Assembly: GCA_965247385.1 (NCBI GenBank)
Contig: CBDFHG010000003.1
Coordinates: 62,001 to 126,000 of the forward strand
Reading direction: 5' to 3'
Origin: Thermohalobaculum sp965247385
GTDB taxonomy: Bacteria > Pseudomonadota > Alphaproteobacteria > Rhodobacterales > Rhodobacteraceae
DNA length: 64,000 bases
A program made the position numbers and the translations under genes. Below the pieces are notes generated by a model that was not told the origin of the DNA, did no database searches, and was given only the letters and a program-made list of their open reading frames with translations. Shown here piece after piece: positions 54,711 to 63,950 of this stretch (position 1 is its first letter; each line of letters opens with the position of its first letter).

Positions 54711-56228
54711 CTATCCGTCCAGCCCGGCCATGGCCATATCCACCACAGCCTCCGGGCTGCCTCCTGCCGCAAGCAGGTGCCAGTGGATTTGGCCGAGGTC
54801 ATAGCCGGTCTGGTCCTCGACTACCCGCGCATCGGCGTCCGAAGCATCCGCCTCTCGCCCCGTCATCCGGGCCGTCGCCCGCGCTTTCAACCGCGCGACC
54901 GGCGCGTCCAGCCAGAACCCATGAAACGGCACCTCCGTGCGCCCTGCGCCACCCGCCGCCAGCGCCGCCGCCCGGTCACGCTCGCCGGCCTTCAGATGCG
55001 CCGCGTCCAGGATCACCGTGGCGCCACCCGCCAGCGCCATCCCCGCGCGTTCCAACATTGCCCGGTAAACCCGCGCCGTGACCTCCGGCGCATAGGCCTC
55101 GCCCGGCAGTTTCTCGGTCTGCTCCACGTCCCGGATCCCCATGCGGATTGCGTCGGAGCGCAGCACAACCGCCCCCAGCCGTGCCGCCAATGCCCGGGCA
55201 AGCGTCGATTTGCCCGATCCCGACAATCCGCCCACCGCAATCAATCGGGCGGGCGGCGCTTCGGTCAGATAGCGGATCGCCAACGCCAAATATGCCCGCG
55301 CCTCGGCCAGTTCCCCGGCACAGTCCGCCAGATCGCGCCCACGCAACGCCAGCGCGCCCACCTTGGCCCGGATCCCGGCTCGGCATGCCTTGAAGAACGG
55401 CAACAGCGCCAACCCGCCATAGGCCGAGCCGACCTCGGTCCCCGGTTCCGCCGCCATGCGTTCCGCCCAAGCGTTGAACACCGTGATCGCCAACGCGCCA
55501 TGGCCCCGGTGATCGAGGTCCATCAACAGGAACGCCAGATCATAGAGCGGGTCGATATCGGTAAAAGCATCGTTGAAATCGATGCAGTCGAACGGGGCAG
55601 GGCGACCCTGCCACAAGACGATGTTCCGCAGATGCAGGTCGCCATGGCAACGCCTGGTGCCGCGACGCGCAGCCAACCCGGCACAAGCCTCGGCCCCCAG
55701 CAGATCGGCCAATCGCACCAGTTCACTGGTCTCGCGCCCGGCAAATGCAGGCAGACGGCCCAGGCCTTCACGCCCGGGCGCGGCCTTGTGCATGTCGGCC
55801 ACGGCACGGCCAGTGGCACGCATCAACTCCGACGTCAGCCGGCCATCCGCAGCCATGCGGTCGAACAGATCCCGCGGGCGGAACTGTTGCATCACCACCA
55901 CCGGCTCGGCGTGTTCAGGCAGGTCGCCCGGCTCGATCAACCGCCACCCGCCCCGATCCGCCCCGATCCCGGCCAGGCCGGTGTAAAGCCCCGGCGCAGT
56001 GGCCGAATTCAGCGCGATTTCCCGCTCGGCGCATTCGCGCCGCCGCACCAGCGTCGCGTAGTTCAGCCGACCGTAATCCACCGGGCGGCGCAGTTTCCAG
56101 GCCCGGTCCCCGGCGACAACCACCGCCGCCGTATGGGTATCGATGCGCTGCGTTTCCGCCCCACCATGGGTTGCGGGGTCGGCGAGCAAAGCCGCCATCG
56201 CCCGCCAGTCGGCCCCGGGGTCGGACAT
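54711..56228 (-). CDS. aminoglycoside-phosphotransferase-like domain fused to a P-loop kinase
   Basis: A 505-residue, two-domain protein. Residues about 1-320 form an APH-like kinase with CHGDLHLRNIVL and the metal-binding CIDFNDAFTDIDPLYDLAFLLMD. Residues about 335-505 are a zeta-toxin/adenylate-kinase-like P-loop domain (Walker A GGLSGSGKST). Fusions like this are widespread and annotated only as AAA-family ATPase; the substrate is unknown. ATG 56228 is used; the frame also offers TTG at 56243. It lies close behind yciI. Confidence 0.82.
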   Translation of the reverse strand: MSDPGADWRAMAALLADPATHGGAETQRIDTHTAAVVVAGDRAWKLRRPVDYGRLNYATLVRRRECAEREIALNSATAPGLYTGLAGIGADRGGWRLIEPGDLPEHAEPVVVMQQFRPRDLFDRMAADGRLTSELMRATGRAVADMHKAAPGREGLGRLPAFAGRETSELVRLADLLGAEACAGLAARRGTRRCHGDLHLRNIVLWQGRPAPFDCIDFNDAFTDIDPLYDLAFLLMDLDHRGHGALAITVFNAWAERMAAEPGTEVGSAYGGLALLPFFKACRAGIRAKVGALALRGRDLADCAGELAEARAYLALAIRYLTEAPPARLIAVGGLSGSGKSTLARALAARLGAVVLRSDAIRMGIRDVEQTEKLPGEAYAPEVTARVYRAMLERAGMALAGGATVILDAAHLKAGERDRAAALAAGGAGRTEVPFHGFWLDAPVARLKARATARMTGREADASDADARVVEDQTGYDLGQIHWHLLAAGGSPEAVVDMAMAGLDG

Positions 56229-56232
56229 CGCC

Positions 56233-56505
56233 TCAGCCGACAACCTTCTTCCAGGGTCTCACCTCGACGCTCTGGAACAACCCCGCCGCCGCATAAGGGT
56301 CCGCTGCCGCCCAGGCTTCGGCCCCGGCCAGATCCCCTTCATAGATCAGCAGCGAACCGCACATCTCGCCATCCGCATCGAGGAATGGTCCGGCCTGCAC
56401 GATGGCGCTCCCGGCGCCCCGGATGTGCCCCAGATGGTTTTCTCTATTGGCTTTTCGAACCTCCAGCGCCCCCGGCTTGTCGAGGCAGATGATAGCATAC
56501 AGCAT
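56233..56505 (-). CDS. YciI-family protein
   Basis: A 90-residue ferredoxin-like-fold protein: MLYAIICLDKPGALEVRKANRENHLGHI, AGPFLDADGEMCGSLLIYEG and AAADPYAAAGLFQSVEVRPW, with the His and Asp positions of the family. The function is unknown; YciI-like proteins may act as small dehydratase-like enzymes. It is 16 bp after gpsA and 4 bp before the APH-kinase gene. Confidence 0.9.
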   Translation of the reverse strand: MLYAIICLDKPGALEVRKANRENHLGHIRGAGSAIVQAGPFLDADGEMCGSLLIYEGDLAGAEAWAAADPYAAAGLFQSVEVRPWKKVVG

Positions 56506-56521
56506 TGATGGCTCTCCCTCT

Positions 56522-57421
56522 TCACTCCCGCCGCAGCGGGCGATTGAACAGTTTCCCGACAGCTTCCGGCACCGTCAATTCGCCCGCCACAAGGGCGGCA
56601 ACCATCGCCGCCACCGGCATCTCGATACCCAGACGCGCCGCCATTGCAGCTACCGGCCCGGCGGTCGCCGCGCCCTCATAGGTGCGCCCGTCCGCAGCCA
56701 GCTCGGCCGGCGTCGAGCCACGCCCCAACGCCAGCCCATAGCCAAAATTGCGTGAGCTTTCCGAGGCCGCCGTCAGCGCCAGATCGCCGAACCCGGAGAG
56801 TCCGCCCAGGGTCTCCGCCCGGCCACCCAGTGCAATGCCCAGCCGCACCATCTCGGCGAATCCCCGGGTCATCAGCGCTGCCCGGGCGCTCTCGCCCAAC
56901 CCGGCGCCGATCGCCGCTCCGCAGGCAATCGCGATCACATTCTTCACCGCGCCGCCGATCTGCGCGCCGGGCACATCGTCGCTCAGATAGGGCCGTAGCG
57001 ACCGCGTCGCCAGACGGCGCTGCAACGCCTCTCCCAACACCCCGTCCGCCACCGCAAGCGTCACCGCCGTCGGCAGCCCGGCGGTCAGGTCGGTGGCGAA
57101 ACTTGGCCCGGTCAGAACCCCCACCGGATGCCCCGGCGCCACCTCCGCCGCGATCTCCGATTGCAGCTTCAGGGTACTTTTCTCCAACCCCTTGGCGGTC
57201 AGCACCAGCGAAGCGCCCTCGGGCAGTGCCGGTCCCAACTCCGCCAACACTCCGCGCGTCGCCTGTGCCGGCACCGCCGACAGCACCATCGCAGCGCCCG
57301 CCAGCACCTCCACCGATCCACCGCGCCGCCAGAACCGCACTTCGGCGCCCGCGTCGGACAAAGTTCGCCCCAGCGCCGTACCCCATGCGCCCTGCCCCAG
57401 AATCGCAACGACTTCGCTCAC
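56522..57421 (-). CDS. gpsA: glycerol-3-phosphate dehydrogenase [NAD(P)+]
   Basis: A 299-residue enzyme making sn-glycerol 3-phosphate for phospholipids. The nucleotide site is ILGQGAWGTALG. Further features are LTGPSFATDL, the catalytic Lys in GGAVKNVIAIACG and GLSGFGDLALT. It starts with GTG 57421, overlapping the tsaD stop (GTGA), so translation is coupled. It is shorter than many relatives because the region after FWRR is compressed. Confidence 0.92.
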   Translation of the reverse strand: MSEVVAILGQGAWGTALGRTLSDAGAEVRFWRRGGSVEVLAGAAMVLSAVPAQATRGVLAELGPALPEGASLVLTAKGLEKSTLKLQSEIAAEVAPGHPVGVLTGPSFATDLTAGLPTAVTLAVADGVLGEALQRRLATRSLRPYLSDDVPGAQIGGAVKNVIAIACGAAIGAGLGESARAALMTRGFAEMVRLGIALGGRAETLGGLSGFGDLALTAASESSRNFGYGLALGRGSTPAELAADGRTYEGAATAGPVAAMAARLGIEMPVAAMVAALVAGELTVPEAVGKLFNRPLRRE

Positions 57422-58533
57422 GCCTTCGCCCCTTTCTTGCCCGACCCCAGCATCGGCTCGGCGCTGCGGTCCAGCGGCCAGCGCGGACGCGGCACCACTG
57501 GCGCATCGGCCTTGCCAGCAGCGATCCGTTCGATCCCGGCCCAGCCAATCATCGCCGCGTTGTCGGTGCACAGCGCGATCGGCGGCGCGACCATGCGAAA
57601 CCCCTCCGCCTCCGCAGCCTCCGCCAGCCCGGCGCGCAAGCTGCGATTGGCGGCGACCCCGCCCGCCACCGCAATCACCCGCTCGGCCACCCCCGGATAC
57701 TCGTCCACAAACTGCACCATCGCGCAGCGCGTCTTGGCCGACAGCACCTCGCGCACCGCTTGCTGGAACGACGCGCAAAGGTCTGCCACATCGCGCCGGT
57801 AAAGCCCGCCCTGCGCCCGCACCAATACGTCGCGCGCTCGAACGGCGGCGGTCTTCAGCCCGGAGAAGCTCATATCGCAGCCCGTCCGGCCCATCAGCGG
57901 CCGGGGCAGATCGAACCGCGCCGCGTCGCCCCTCTCCGCCCATCGCTCCACCTCCGGCCCACCAGGAAACCCCAATCCCAGCATCTTCGCCGTCTTGTCG
58001 AATGCCTCGCCCGGCGCATCGTCGATGGTGCCGCCCAACCGACGATATTCCCCCAACCCCGCCACCGCGATCAACTGGCAATGCCCGCCCGAGGCCAGCA
58101 GCAGCAGATAGGGATATTCCACCCCACCGGTCAGCCTCGGCGTCAGCGAATGGCCCTCCAGATGGTTCACCGCCACCAGCTTCAGCCCGGCCCCGGCCGC
58201 GATCCCCTTCGCCGCCATCACCCCGGACAGTACCCCGCCGATTAACCCCGGTCCGGCGGTCACCGCAATCGCATCCAGACCGTCCAGCCCAATCCCCGCT
58301 TCCTCCAGCGCCCGCATCACGACCAGATCAACCCGCTCCGCGTGGGCCCGCGCCGCAATCTCCGGCACCACGCCGCCGTAACGCGCATGCAGATCGTCCT
58401 GCCCGAAGATGGCATTGGACAGAATCTCGCCCGGCACGACGGCCTCGCCCCCTCTCACCTCGGCACGCACCACCGCCGCGGCGGTCTCGTCGCAGCTCGA
58501 TTCGATGCCGAGTATGGTGATCTTGCCAGCCAT
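57418..58533 (-). CDS. tsaD: tRNA N6-adenosine threonylcarbamoyltransferase
   Basis: A 371-residue TsaD (Kae1/YgjD) that transfers threonylcarbamoyl to A37 of ANN-decoding tRNAs. Features are ILGIESSCDETAAAVV, the iron-binding His pair in NHLEGHSL, LLASGGHCQL, and DDAPGEAFDK with GGVAANRSLR. ATG 58533 follows a short weak Shine-Dalgarno. It is divergent from hemC and upstream of gpsA, as in many alphaproteobacteria. Confidence 0.95.
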   Translation of the reverse strand: MAGKITILGIESSCDETAAAVVRAEVRGGEAVVPGEILSNAIFGQDDLHARYGGVVPEIAARAHAERVDLVVMRALEEAGIGLDGLDAIAVTAGPGLIGGVLSGVMAAKGIAAGAGLKLVAVNHLEGHSLTPRLTGGVEYPYLLLLASGGHCQLIAVAGLGEYRRLGGTIDDAPGEAFDKTAKMLGLGFPGGPEVERWAERGDAARFDLPRPLMGRTGCDMSFSGLKTAAVRARDVLVRAQGGLYRRDVADLCASFQQAVREVLSAKTRCAMVQFVDEYPGVAERVIAVAGGVAANRSLRAGLAEAAEAEGFRMVAPPIALCTDNAAMIGWAGIERIAAGKADAPVVPRPRWPLDRSAEPMLGSGKKGAKA

Positions 58534-58713
58534 GGCTCCATTCCGTCGCATTGCGCGCGCCTGTCGGCCCTCTTACTAAGGGATTGTCGTGAAGACCAGC
58601 CGCTCGCCCGGCCTCGTGACCCGGCCACCGATTATCCCCCGGTGCTCGATTGGTGGCCGGATGACGAAGCCGGGCGGGCGGCGGCGCCGCGACGGGCAAC
58701 AGAAAGACCGAAA

Positions 58714-59667
58714 ATGACTGCGCCGCTTCCCAGCCCGGATAATCCGCTGAAGATCGGCACCCGTGGCTCGCCCCTGGCGCTGGCCCAGGCGCACGAGACC
58801 CGCGACCGGCTGATGGCGGCACACAGCCTCCCCGCGACGGCCTTCCTGATTACCGTCATCAAGACCACCGGCGACCGCATCACCGACCGTTCGCTGTCCG
58901 AGATCGGCGGCAAGGGCCTGTTCACCAAGGAGATCGAGGAGGCCCTGCTGGCGCGTGGGCAGCCGGGCGGAATCGACATCGCGGTCCATTCGATGAAGGA
59001 CATGCCCACTATCCTCCCGCAGGGCCTGACCATTCCCTGCCTGCTCCCGCGTGAGGATGTCCGCGACGCCTTCGTCAGCCTGACCCATGCAAACTTGGCC
59101 GAGATGCCGCCGGGCGCCGTCGTCGGCACTTCGTCGCTGCGCCGCCGGGCCCAGCTATTGCATCTTCGCCCCGACCTGAAAGTCGTCGAGTTCCGCGGCA
59201 ACGTGCAGACCCGGTTGCGCAAGCTTGACGAAGGCATGGCGCAAGCAACCTTCCTCGCCTGCGCCGGGCTCCACCGCCTCGGCCAGAGCGAACTCATCCG
59301 CGCCGCCATCTCGCCCGACGAAATGCTGCCCGCCGTCGCCCAGGGCGCGATCGGCGTCGAAACCCGCACCGCCGACACCGCCATCCTGGCCCTGCTCGCC
59401 CCGATCCACGATACCCCCACCGCTTCCCGGATAGTCGCCGAGCGCGCCTTCCTGGCCGCACTCGACGGTTCGTGCCAGACCCCGATCGGCGGGCTCGCCG
59501 AGATCACCGGCGTTGACCTGCGTTTCCGGGGCGAGATCATCCGCCCGGACGGCACCGAACGCCTCGCCACCGAGCGGCGCGGTCCCGTGTCCGACGCCGC
59601 CGCCCTGGGAGCGGATGCCGCTGAAGAGCTGCGGTCCCGCGCCGGGCCGGGTTTTTTCGAAACCTGA
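58714..59667 (+). CDS. hemC: hydroxymethylbilane synthase (porphobilinogen deaminase)
   Basis: A 317-residue enzyme of tetrapyrrole synthesis polymerising four porphobilinogens. KIGTRGSPLALAQA, GGKGLFTKEIEEAL, HSMKDMPT, GTSSLRRRAQL and the dipyrromethane-binding Cys in LDGSCQTPIGG are present. ATG 58714 is used. It is followed at once by hemD, so the two enzymes to uroporphyrinogen III are co-expressed. Confidence 0.95.
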   Translation: MTAPLPSPDNPLKIGTRGSPLALAQAHETRDRLMAAHSLPATAFLITVIKTTGDRITDRSLSEIGGKGLFTKEIEEALLARGQPGGIDIAVHSMKDMPTILPQGLTIPCLLPREDVRDAFVSLTHANLAEMPPGAVVGTSSLRRRAQLLHLRPDLKVVEFRGNVQTRLRKLDEGMAQATFLACAGLHRLGQSELIRAAISPDEMLPAVAQGAIGVETRTADTAILALLAPIHDTPTASRIVAERAFLAALDGSCQTPIGGLAEITGVDLRFRGEIIRPDGTERLATERRGPVSDAAALGADAAEELRSRAGPGFFET

Positions 59668-59668
59668 C

Positions 59669-60409
59669 ATGCCCATAGGTGACATTTCCGTCCTGCTGAC
59701 CCGCCCGCTGGAAGACAGTCGCATCCTCGCCGATGCTCTCGAATCGGACGACATCGCCCCGCTGATCTGGCCGCTGACTCGTATCGTGCCCGCCCGGGCA
59801 GAATCCACCGGGAAGCCCCTGAAACTCCCCAATACGGCGGGCGGCCTGCTGTTCACTTCCGCAAACGGCGTCCGGGCGCTTGCCACCCTGACCGGCCGGC
59901 GCGACCTGCCCGCGCTCTGCGTCGGCAAGGCCACGGCGCGGGCAGCGCGCAAGGCCGGATACCTGAACTGCATCTCCGCCGATGGCGACGCCCGCACCCT
60001 GGTCGAACTGGCCCGGCAAAGCGGCATCCGCGAGTTTTTCCACCCCCGTGGCCGCGACGCCGCCGGCGACCTCAAGGGTTGGCTGGCCGAGACCGGGCAG
60101 CGGGTTACCGAGGCGGTTGTCTATCATGCCGAGGAAACCGGTCCGCCCCCCGCACCCATCGCCGCAGCCCTAACTCGGGGCATCGTCGATCTCGTCACCA
60201 TCTGGTCGCCCCGGGGTGCCGCCATCCTTGCCCGCTACCTCGCCAACACGGAAGCGACGCTGGATACCACCGGCCTCCTCGCCATCTCGCCCGCCGCCGC
60301 CGAATCGCTGGCGGCGGCGGGATTTCGCCGGATTCTGATCGCCGAAGCACCAAATGCGGCAGCCATGTTGGCCGAAATCCGGTCGTATTCCCCTGGCGCA
60401 AGGCAATAA
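59669..60409 (+). CDS. hemD: uroporphyrinogen-III synthase
   Basis: A 246-residue, two-domain protein with the weak family conservation typical of HemD: VLLTRPLEDSR, LLFTSANGVRAL, FFHPRGRDAAGDL, the Tyr-containing AVVYHAEET and IWSPRGAAILAR. The position one base after the hemC stop and the Mic60 neighbour support the call more strongly than the sequence alone. Confidence 0.88.
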   Translation: MPIGDISVLLTRPLEDSRILADALESDDIAPLIWPLTRIVPARAESTGKPLKLPNTAGGLLFTSANGVRALATLTGRRDLPALCVGKATARAARKAGYLNCISADGDARTLVELARQSGIREFFHPRGRDAAGDLKGWLAETGQRVTEAVVYHAEETGPPPAPIAAALTRGIVDLVTIWSPRGAAILARYLANTEATLDTTGLLAISPAAAESLAAAGFRRILIAEAPNAAAMLAEIRSYSPGARQ

Positions 60410-60538
60410 ACCGGCAATGACGATTGCAGCGGGGCTCCGCGCTTCTTAATCTAAACGAATATGCACCTGAGTCTCTCTGGCCCAAAATCGTTAACCGAGT
60501 ATTCTAGCTGCGACCGGAAACACGAAAGGGATCACTCG

Positions 60539-61897
60539 ATGAAGAAGCCCAAAGATCCCAAGACCGTCGAGCAAAAGAAAACGGCAGGGCCGGCGCCCGA
60601 AGACGATAGCGCCGAGAACGCACCAGAGGCTGTGACCAAGCCCGAAACCGCGACGGAGCCCGAAGCCGAACCGGAGGTCCCCGGGACCGAAACCGAACCA
60701 GAAGCCCCGGACGCGCTCCCACAATTCGACGCCCCGGATGACGAAGCCCTGCACGACGATCATCCGCAGGACGAGGAGCACGGGCACCGCAGCCTGGCCG
60801 CCACCGCATTGATGGTGCTCGTCGGCATCATCGTTGTCGCCAGCCTGACACTTTGGGCCGCGCCCAAGCTGGCGCCGCAGCTGCCCGAGGGCGTGGCGCA
60901 ATACCTGCGTCCAGGCCAGATGGATACCGAGGGCCGCTTCGCCACGCTCGGTGGCGAACTGGCCGCCGGCGCTGCCAAGTCGGACGCGGAGATCGCCGCG
61001 CTGAACGACGAACTCACCGCACTGTCCAGCCGCCTCGACACCACCGAATCCAGGCAGGCCAGCGCCAGCCAGACAGAAGCCGCCCTCGCCGCCGCGCAAT
61101 CGGCCGCGCAATCCCTCGCCGCCCGCCTCGATGCGGCCGAGACCGAACTGATTTCTCTGCGCGACGAATTCACCGCTATCTCCAACGCGCTGGCGGATGC
61201 CGGTACCGGCGAAGGCACCGCCCCGCCGGAGATCGCCGCCGCGGTTGCGGCCCTCGGCGCCCGGCTCGACAATCTCGCGGCTTCGATCGAGGGCGGCACC
61301 GCCGCCCTTTCCGCCCGGATCGACGCCGTCGAGTCGCGCGCCGCCGACGCCCGCGACATACAGAGCGAGGCGCTGGGCAAAGCCTCCTCGGCACTCCAGC
61401 AAGCCCGGCTCCAGGCCGCCGTCGATGTGTTGGCCAGCCGGTTGACCGGCGGATTGCCCTATGGCGCAAAGCTGGACGAGACCGCCGCCATGGCCGGGGC
61501 CGAAGCGCCAGAAGCGCTGGCCATCGGGGCCGATTCCGGTCTGGCGACCGCCGCCGCACTGGAAGCCAGCTTCGGGCGCCATGCCCAGGCCGCGGTCGCC
61601 GCCGATGTCCAGGCCGGCGCCGGCGAGGGCACCGGCCTGCAAGCGCTCGCCTGGCTAAAGGCCCAGGTGGCCGGCCGCCCGACCACCGAACAGGCTGGCG
61701 ACAGCGTCGGTGCCGTCACCTCGCGCATTGCCGCGCGGATCTCGGAGGGCAAGCTGACTGAGGCGCTGGACGAAGCCGAAGCCCTGCCCGATCATGCCCA
61801 AACCGGGCTCGGCGGCTGGCTCGACCAACTCCGCGCCCGGGTCGCTGCTGATTCCGCGCTGGCCGACTGGCGCACCCAAATCGGTGCCGGCGGTTGA
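60539..61897 (+). CDS. mitofilin-like membrane protein (alphaproteobacterial Mic60)
   Basis: A 452-residue protein. The N-terminus is an acidic, proline-rich stretch (1-80). One transmembrane helix follows (about 83-105, ALMVLVGIIVVASLTLWA), then a long periplasmic coiled coil (about 120-310) and a C-terminal mitofilin-type domain (about 315-452, GEGTGLQALAWLKAQVAGRPTTEQ and DHAQTGLGGWLDQLRARVAADSALADW). Known relatives lie between hemD and hemY and shape intracytoplasmic membranes and link the envelope. ATG 60539. It is 129 bp after hemD. Confidence 0.82.
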   Translation: MKKPKDPKTVEQKKTAGPAPEDDSAENAPEAVTKPETATEPEAEPEVPGTETEPEAPDALPQFDAPDDEALHDDHPQDEEHGHRSLAATALMVLVGIIVVASLTLWAAPKLAPQLPEGVAQYLRPGQMDTEGRFATLGGELAAGAAKSDAEIAALNDELTALSSRLDTTESRQASASQTEAALAAAQSAAQSLAARLDAAETELISLRDEFTAISNALADAGTGEGTAPPEIAAAVAALGARLDNLAASIEGGTAALSARIDAVESRAADARDIQSEALGKASSALQQARLQAAVDVLASRLTGGLPYGAKLDETAAMAGAEAPEALAIGADSGLATAAALEASFGRHAQAAVAADVQAGAGEGTGLQALAWLKAQVAGRPTTEQAGDSVGAVTSRIAARISEGKLTEALDEAEALPDHAQTGLGGWLDQLRARVAADSALADWRTQIGAGG

Positions 61898-61913
61898 GCC
61901 AGGGAGAAATCAC

Positions 61914-63296
61914 ATGCTGATATCAGCCTTTCGCGTGTTCCTGTTCCTGGCCCTGGTCACCGCCGGGATCTGGGGCATCGTGCACCTGATCGAAGACCAG
62001 GGCGGCATCACCGTCCAGTTCGCCGGGCAGGAGTATTTCTTCGCACCAATCCATTTCGCGGTGCTGCTGGTGATCGGCTTTGTCGCGCTCTGGCTGGTCC
62101 TCAAGATCGCCGGGCTGATCCTTGCCGTGCTCCGCTTCATCGACGGCGACGAGACTGCGATCAGCCGCTATTTCGACCGCTCGCGTGAGCGCCGGGGACT
62201 GGAAGCGATGGCGCGCGGGATGACCGCGCTCGCCGCCGGTGACGCTCGGGTCGCCCGGGCCAAGGCCGAGAAGGCCGAGCTTCTGTTGCAACGCCCGGAA
62301 TTGACCCGTCTGCTGAACGCCCAGGCGGCGGAATTGGCGGGCGACGACCTGCGCGCCGAGACCTATTACCGGGCGCTGGCGGAAGACCCGGCAACCTCGT
62401 TCATCGGGGTCCGCGGCCTGCTCAACCGGGCGCTTGAGAAGGACGACACCGAGCGCGCACTGAAGCTGGCCGAGAGCGCGATGAAGCTGCGCTCGCGTGA
62501 GGCGTCGGTGCTGGAAACCCTCTACATGCTGCAGAGCCGCAAGTTCGACTGGGCTGGAGCCCGCAAGACCCTCGACTCCCAGCGCCGCGCCAAGCTGCTG
62601 CCCAAGCCCGAGGCCAACCGCCGCGATGCTATGCTGGCGCTGGCCCAGGCCGAGGACGCCGAGGAGGTGGGTGAGGCCGACCACGCCCGCAAACTGGCGC
62701 TCGATGCGGCCAAGCTCGACCCAACCAATTCCGAGGCAGTCTCGACCGCCGCACGCCACCTGATCACCGCCGGTTCGAAACGCGCCGCAGCCAAGATGTT
62801 GATCGATGCCTGGCGCCGCAAACCCGCCTCCAAGCTCGCCGCCGCCTATGCTGCCATCGAACCCAACGAAAGCGCACACGAGCGCCGGTTGCGCTTCGGC
62901 AAGCTCCTGAACGCCTTCGCCTCGCACCCCGAGTCGCAACTCCTCGCCGCCGAACTGGCCTTGGTGACCGAGGATTGGACCGGCGCGCGAATGGCCATCG
63001 CAGGCCTGAAAGAATCCGAACCGACCGCCCGCGTCTGCACTGTCATGGCTGCCATCGCCCGGGGCGAGAACGCGCCCGAGGCCGAGGTCCGCGGCTGGCT
63101 CGCCCGGGCACTCGACGCCCCGCGCGGCGACGCGCTCGACACCGACATCAACCACGCCGCAATGCTCCCGCTGCTGATCGGCGGCGACGAGGCGGCCGCA
63201 GTCGAGGAAGCCGAGGAACTCGCCAGCGCAGAGGACGCGCAGACCGCCCCGGACGCAACCGAAGACCCCCGCGAAAGGCCTCTATCCGCAGCCTGA
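61914..63296 (+). CDS. hemY: HemY-like TPR membrane protein
   Basis: A 460-residue protein with two N-terminal transmembrane helices (about 5-27 and 43-67), the HemY N-domain signature (FAPIHFAVLLVIGFVALWLVLK, SRERRGLEAMARGMTALAAGD) and TPR-like helical repeats to about 400, then an acidic tail. HemY-N proteins accompany heme genes but their role is not settled; this is not the protoporphyrinogen oxidase also called HemY. ATG 61914 follows AGGGAGAAA, 17 bp after Mic60. Confidence 0.85.
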   Translation: MLISAFRVFLFLALVTAGIWGIVHLIEDQGGITVQFAGQEYFFAPIHFAVLLVIGFVALWLVLKIAGLILAVLRFIDGDETAISRYFDRSRERRGLEAMARGMTALAAGDARVARAKAEKAELLLQRPELTRLLNAQAAELAGDDLRAETYYRALAEDPATSFIGVRGLLNRALEKDDTERALKLAESAMKLRSREASVLETLYMLQSRKFDWAGARKTLDSQRRAKLLPKPEANRRDAMLALAQAEDAEEVGEADHARKLALDAAKLDPTNSEAVSTAARHLITAGSKRAAAKMLIDAWRRKPASKLAAAYAAIEPNESAHERRLRFGKLLNAFASHPESQLLAAELALVTEDWTGARMAIAGLKESEPTARVCTVMAAIARGENAPEAEVRGWLARALDAPRGDALDTDINHAAMLPLLIGGDEAAAVEEAEELASAEDAQTAPDATEDPRERPLSAA

Positions 63297-63354
63297 AACC
63301 CGCTTGCCAAAGCCCGGACCACCAACTATGTTTCGCACGTCTCAAACACCCCGG

Positions 63355-63430
63355 GCCGGTGTAGCTCAGCTGGTAGAGCACGTCATTCGTAATGATGGGG
63401 TCGTAGGTTCAAGTCCTATCACCGGCACCA
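63355..63430 (+). tRNA. tRNA-Thr (anticodon CGT)
   Basis: 76 nt folding as a standard tRNA: acceptor GCCGGTG/CACCGGC, D arm GCTC-AGCTGGTA-GAGC, anticodon stem CGTCA/TGATG with loop TTCGTAA (anticodon CGT, reading ACG), T arm with TTCAAGT and an encoded CCA at 63428-63430. A T-rich stretch follows. Confidence 0.95.
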
Positions 63431-63596
63431 TCTTTTTCCACTAAACTATTGTATTATCTCGCAAATTTAAATGATTGAGCTATTTGATCGTAACCGTCCG
63501 GTCTCCCCGCCCTTGAAGGGTTTGTGATTGGCGTGCGAGTCTTCGCGTGATCGCGGGCGATAATGTCCGTTTGAATTACGAGGACACTTGAACTTG

Positions 63597-63950
63597 ATGG
63601 ATCATCGTAGAGGCAATCGGCGGAGCTACTCGAATGCGTTCAAGCGCCGTGTTGTGGCCGAGGCGCTTGAGCCTGGGGCTTCGGTTGCGTCGGTGGCGCG
63701 CCATCACGGGCTGAGCGCGACCATGGTGTTCGCGTGGCGTCGTGATCCGCGGTTTGGGCCAGGTGGTGATGGGGTGTTTTTCCTGCCTGTCGAGGTGATG
63801 TCGACTGCGATCACCGCCGCGCCGGAGCCGATCAGCCCTGTCAGCGACGGTCGGATCGAGATTGCCCTTGCATCGGGCCATCGTCTGACGCTCAGCGGTG
63901 CCTTTGATCCGGACATGGTGGTGCTGTTGGCGCGAGGTCTGAGCGCATGA
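63597..63950 (+). CDS. tnpA: IS66-family accessory protein TnpA
   Basis: A 117-residue helix-turn-helix protein: YSNAFKRRVVAEALEPGASVASVARHHGLSATMVFAWRRD, then a short C-terminal domain (IEIALASGHRLTLSGAFD). This is the first accessory gene of IS66 elements. ATG 63597 is used; TTG 63588 is possible, nearer GAGGA. Its stop overlaps the next ATG (ATGA). Confidence 0.85.
   Translation: MDHRRGNRRSYSNAFKRRVVAEALEPGASVASVARHHGLSATMVFAWRRDPRFGPGGDGVFFLPVEVMSTAITAAPEPISPVSDGRIEIALASGHRLTLSGAFDPDMVVLLARGLSA

Noticed and set aside
54777..56492. Plus-strand open frame (571 codons) opposite the APH-kinase gene
   Set aside because: Arg/Pro/Gln-rich antisense composition; the minus strand has a convincing two-domain protein.
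63355..63600. tRNA-Thr as the attachment site of a genomic island
   Set aside because: Only an IS66 end is seen downstream; no integrase and no repeat of the tRNA 3' end within the window.
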